This document shows, piece after piece, positions 63,930 through 64,000 of a DNA stretch of 64,000 nucleotides. The notes beneath the pieces are model-generated. The model saw nothing but the letters and a program-made list of their open reading frames with translations, had not been told where the DNA came from and searched no databases. Each line of letters begins with the position of its first letter. Position 1 is the stretch's first letter. A program made the position numbers and the translations under genes. Source of the DNA: a virus; IMG/VR virus record IMGVR_UViG_3300046543_000386, positions 1 through 64,000 of that record. One strand, given 5' to 3'.

Positions 63930-64000
63930 CTATTTTCCAGATCTAATCTTGGCAGCGTTTTTAGCGATTGCAGCCACTGCCGCTTCCCGGCGTTTGCGCT
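63930..64000 (-). CDS. partial CDS at the window edge
   Basis: The last codons of a minus-strand gene entering from beyond 64000: RKRREAAVAAIAKNAAKIRSGK then TAG. Basic/Ala-rich helix, plausible early phage protein. Only the C-terminus is visible. Confidence 0.4.
   Translation of the reverse strand, partial: RKRREAAVAAIAKNAAKIRSGK

Noticed and set aside
1-64000. tRNA genes, CRISPR arrays, insertion sequences and integrase
   Set aside because: I saw no cloverleaf, no regularly spaced repeat array, no transposase and no recombinase motif. Inspection by eye cannot exclude a degenerate tRNA.

Overview
The window is almost entirely the genome, or a large part of it, of a GC-rich tailed phage of the short-tailed (podovirus-like) type. 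Supporting this are a terminase pair, a long portal, a scaffold, a capsid protein, two head-tail adaptor-like proteins, a P22 gp10-like tail hub, a tailspike and large fibres. I see no tape measure, tail tube, sheath or baseplate. I also see no integrase, DNA polymerase, primase, RNA polymerase or tRNA gene, so lifestyle and replication mode are not settled here. Two PEP-CTERM proteins and the base composition point to a Gram-negative host with an exosortase system, possibly an alphaproteobacterium such as Acetobacteraceae; the host is an inference.

Layout. Positions 116-4563 (minus strand) hold small early genes plus a UvrD-like helicase. Positions 4756-10510 (mostly plus strand) form a tightly overlapping operon for DNA metabolism: DnaJ-type zinc protein, two Cro-like HTH proteins, a ParB/DGQHR-like protein, a helix-hairpin-helix protein, a RecB-type nuclease and an SSB-like protein. 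A small minus-strand island with a VRR-NUC nuclease sits inside it. A convergent terminator at about 10560 separates this from the long minus-strand late region (10578-60891). Read in its own direction from right to left, the late region runs: TerS, TerL, small proteins, portal, ADP-ribosyltransferase-like protein, a fused protein with a C-terminal GNAT-like domain and an out-of-frame nested gene, GroES-like protein, scaffold, decoration, capsid, adaptor, a fibre island, tailspike, holin, endolysin, the two PEP-CTERM proteins, terminator, second adaptor, tail hub, GNAT protein, a 2191-residue virion protein with an internal S74-like domain, a 1026-residue transglycosylase/ejection protein and an S74 tail fibre. 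Positions 60901-63747 hold another set of small minus-strand early genes and a winged-helix regulator.

Regulation. A 17-bp palindrome, GTTGAC-N5-GTCAAC with one mismatch in some copies, occurs five times. Every copy is intergenic and forms the -35 box of a promoter facing an early gene block. This looks like one phage regulon. Many early genes share a Shine-Dalgarno context close to AAGGACCA, and GC-rich hairpins lie between early cistrons.

The most unusual parts are the tandem PEP-CTERM cargo inside the lysis region, the five-site operator network, the ADP-ribosyltransferase/GNAT pair beside the portal with an overprinted gene, the virion-cluster GroES homologue, and the giant protein whose S74-like domain is internal instead of C-terminal.
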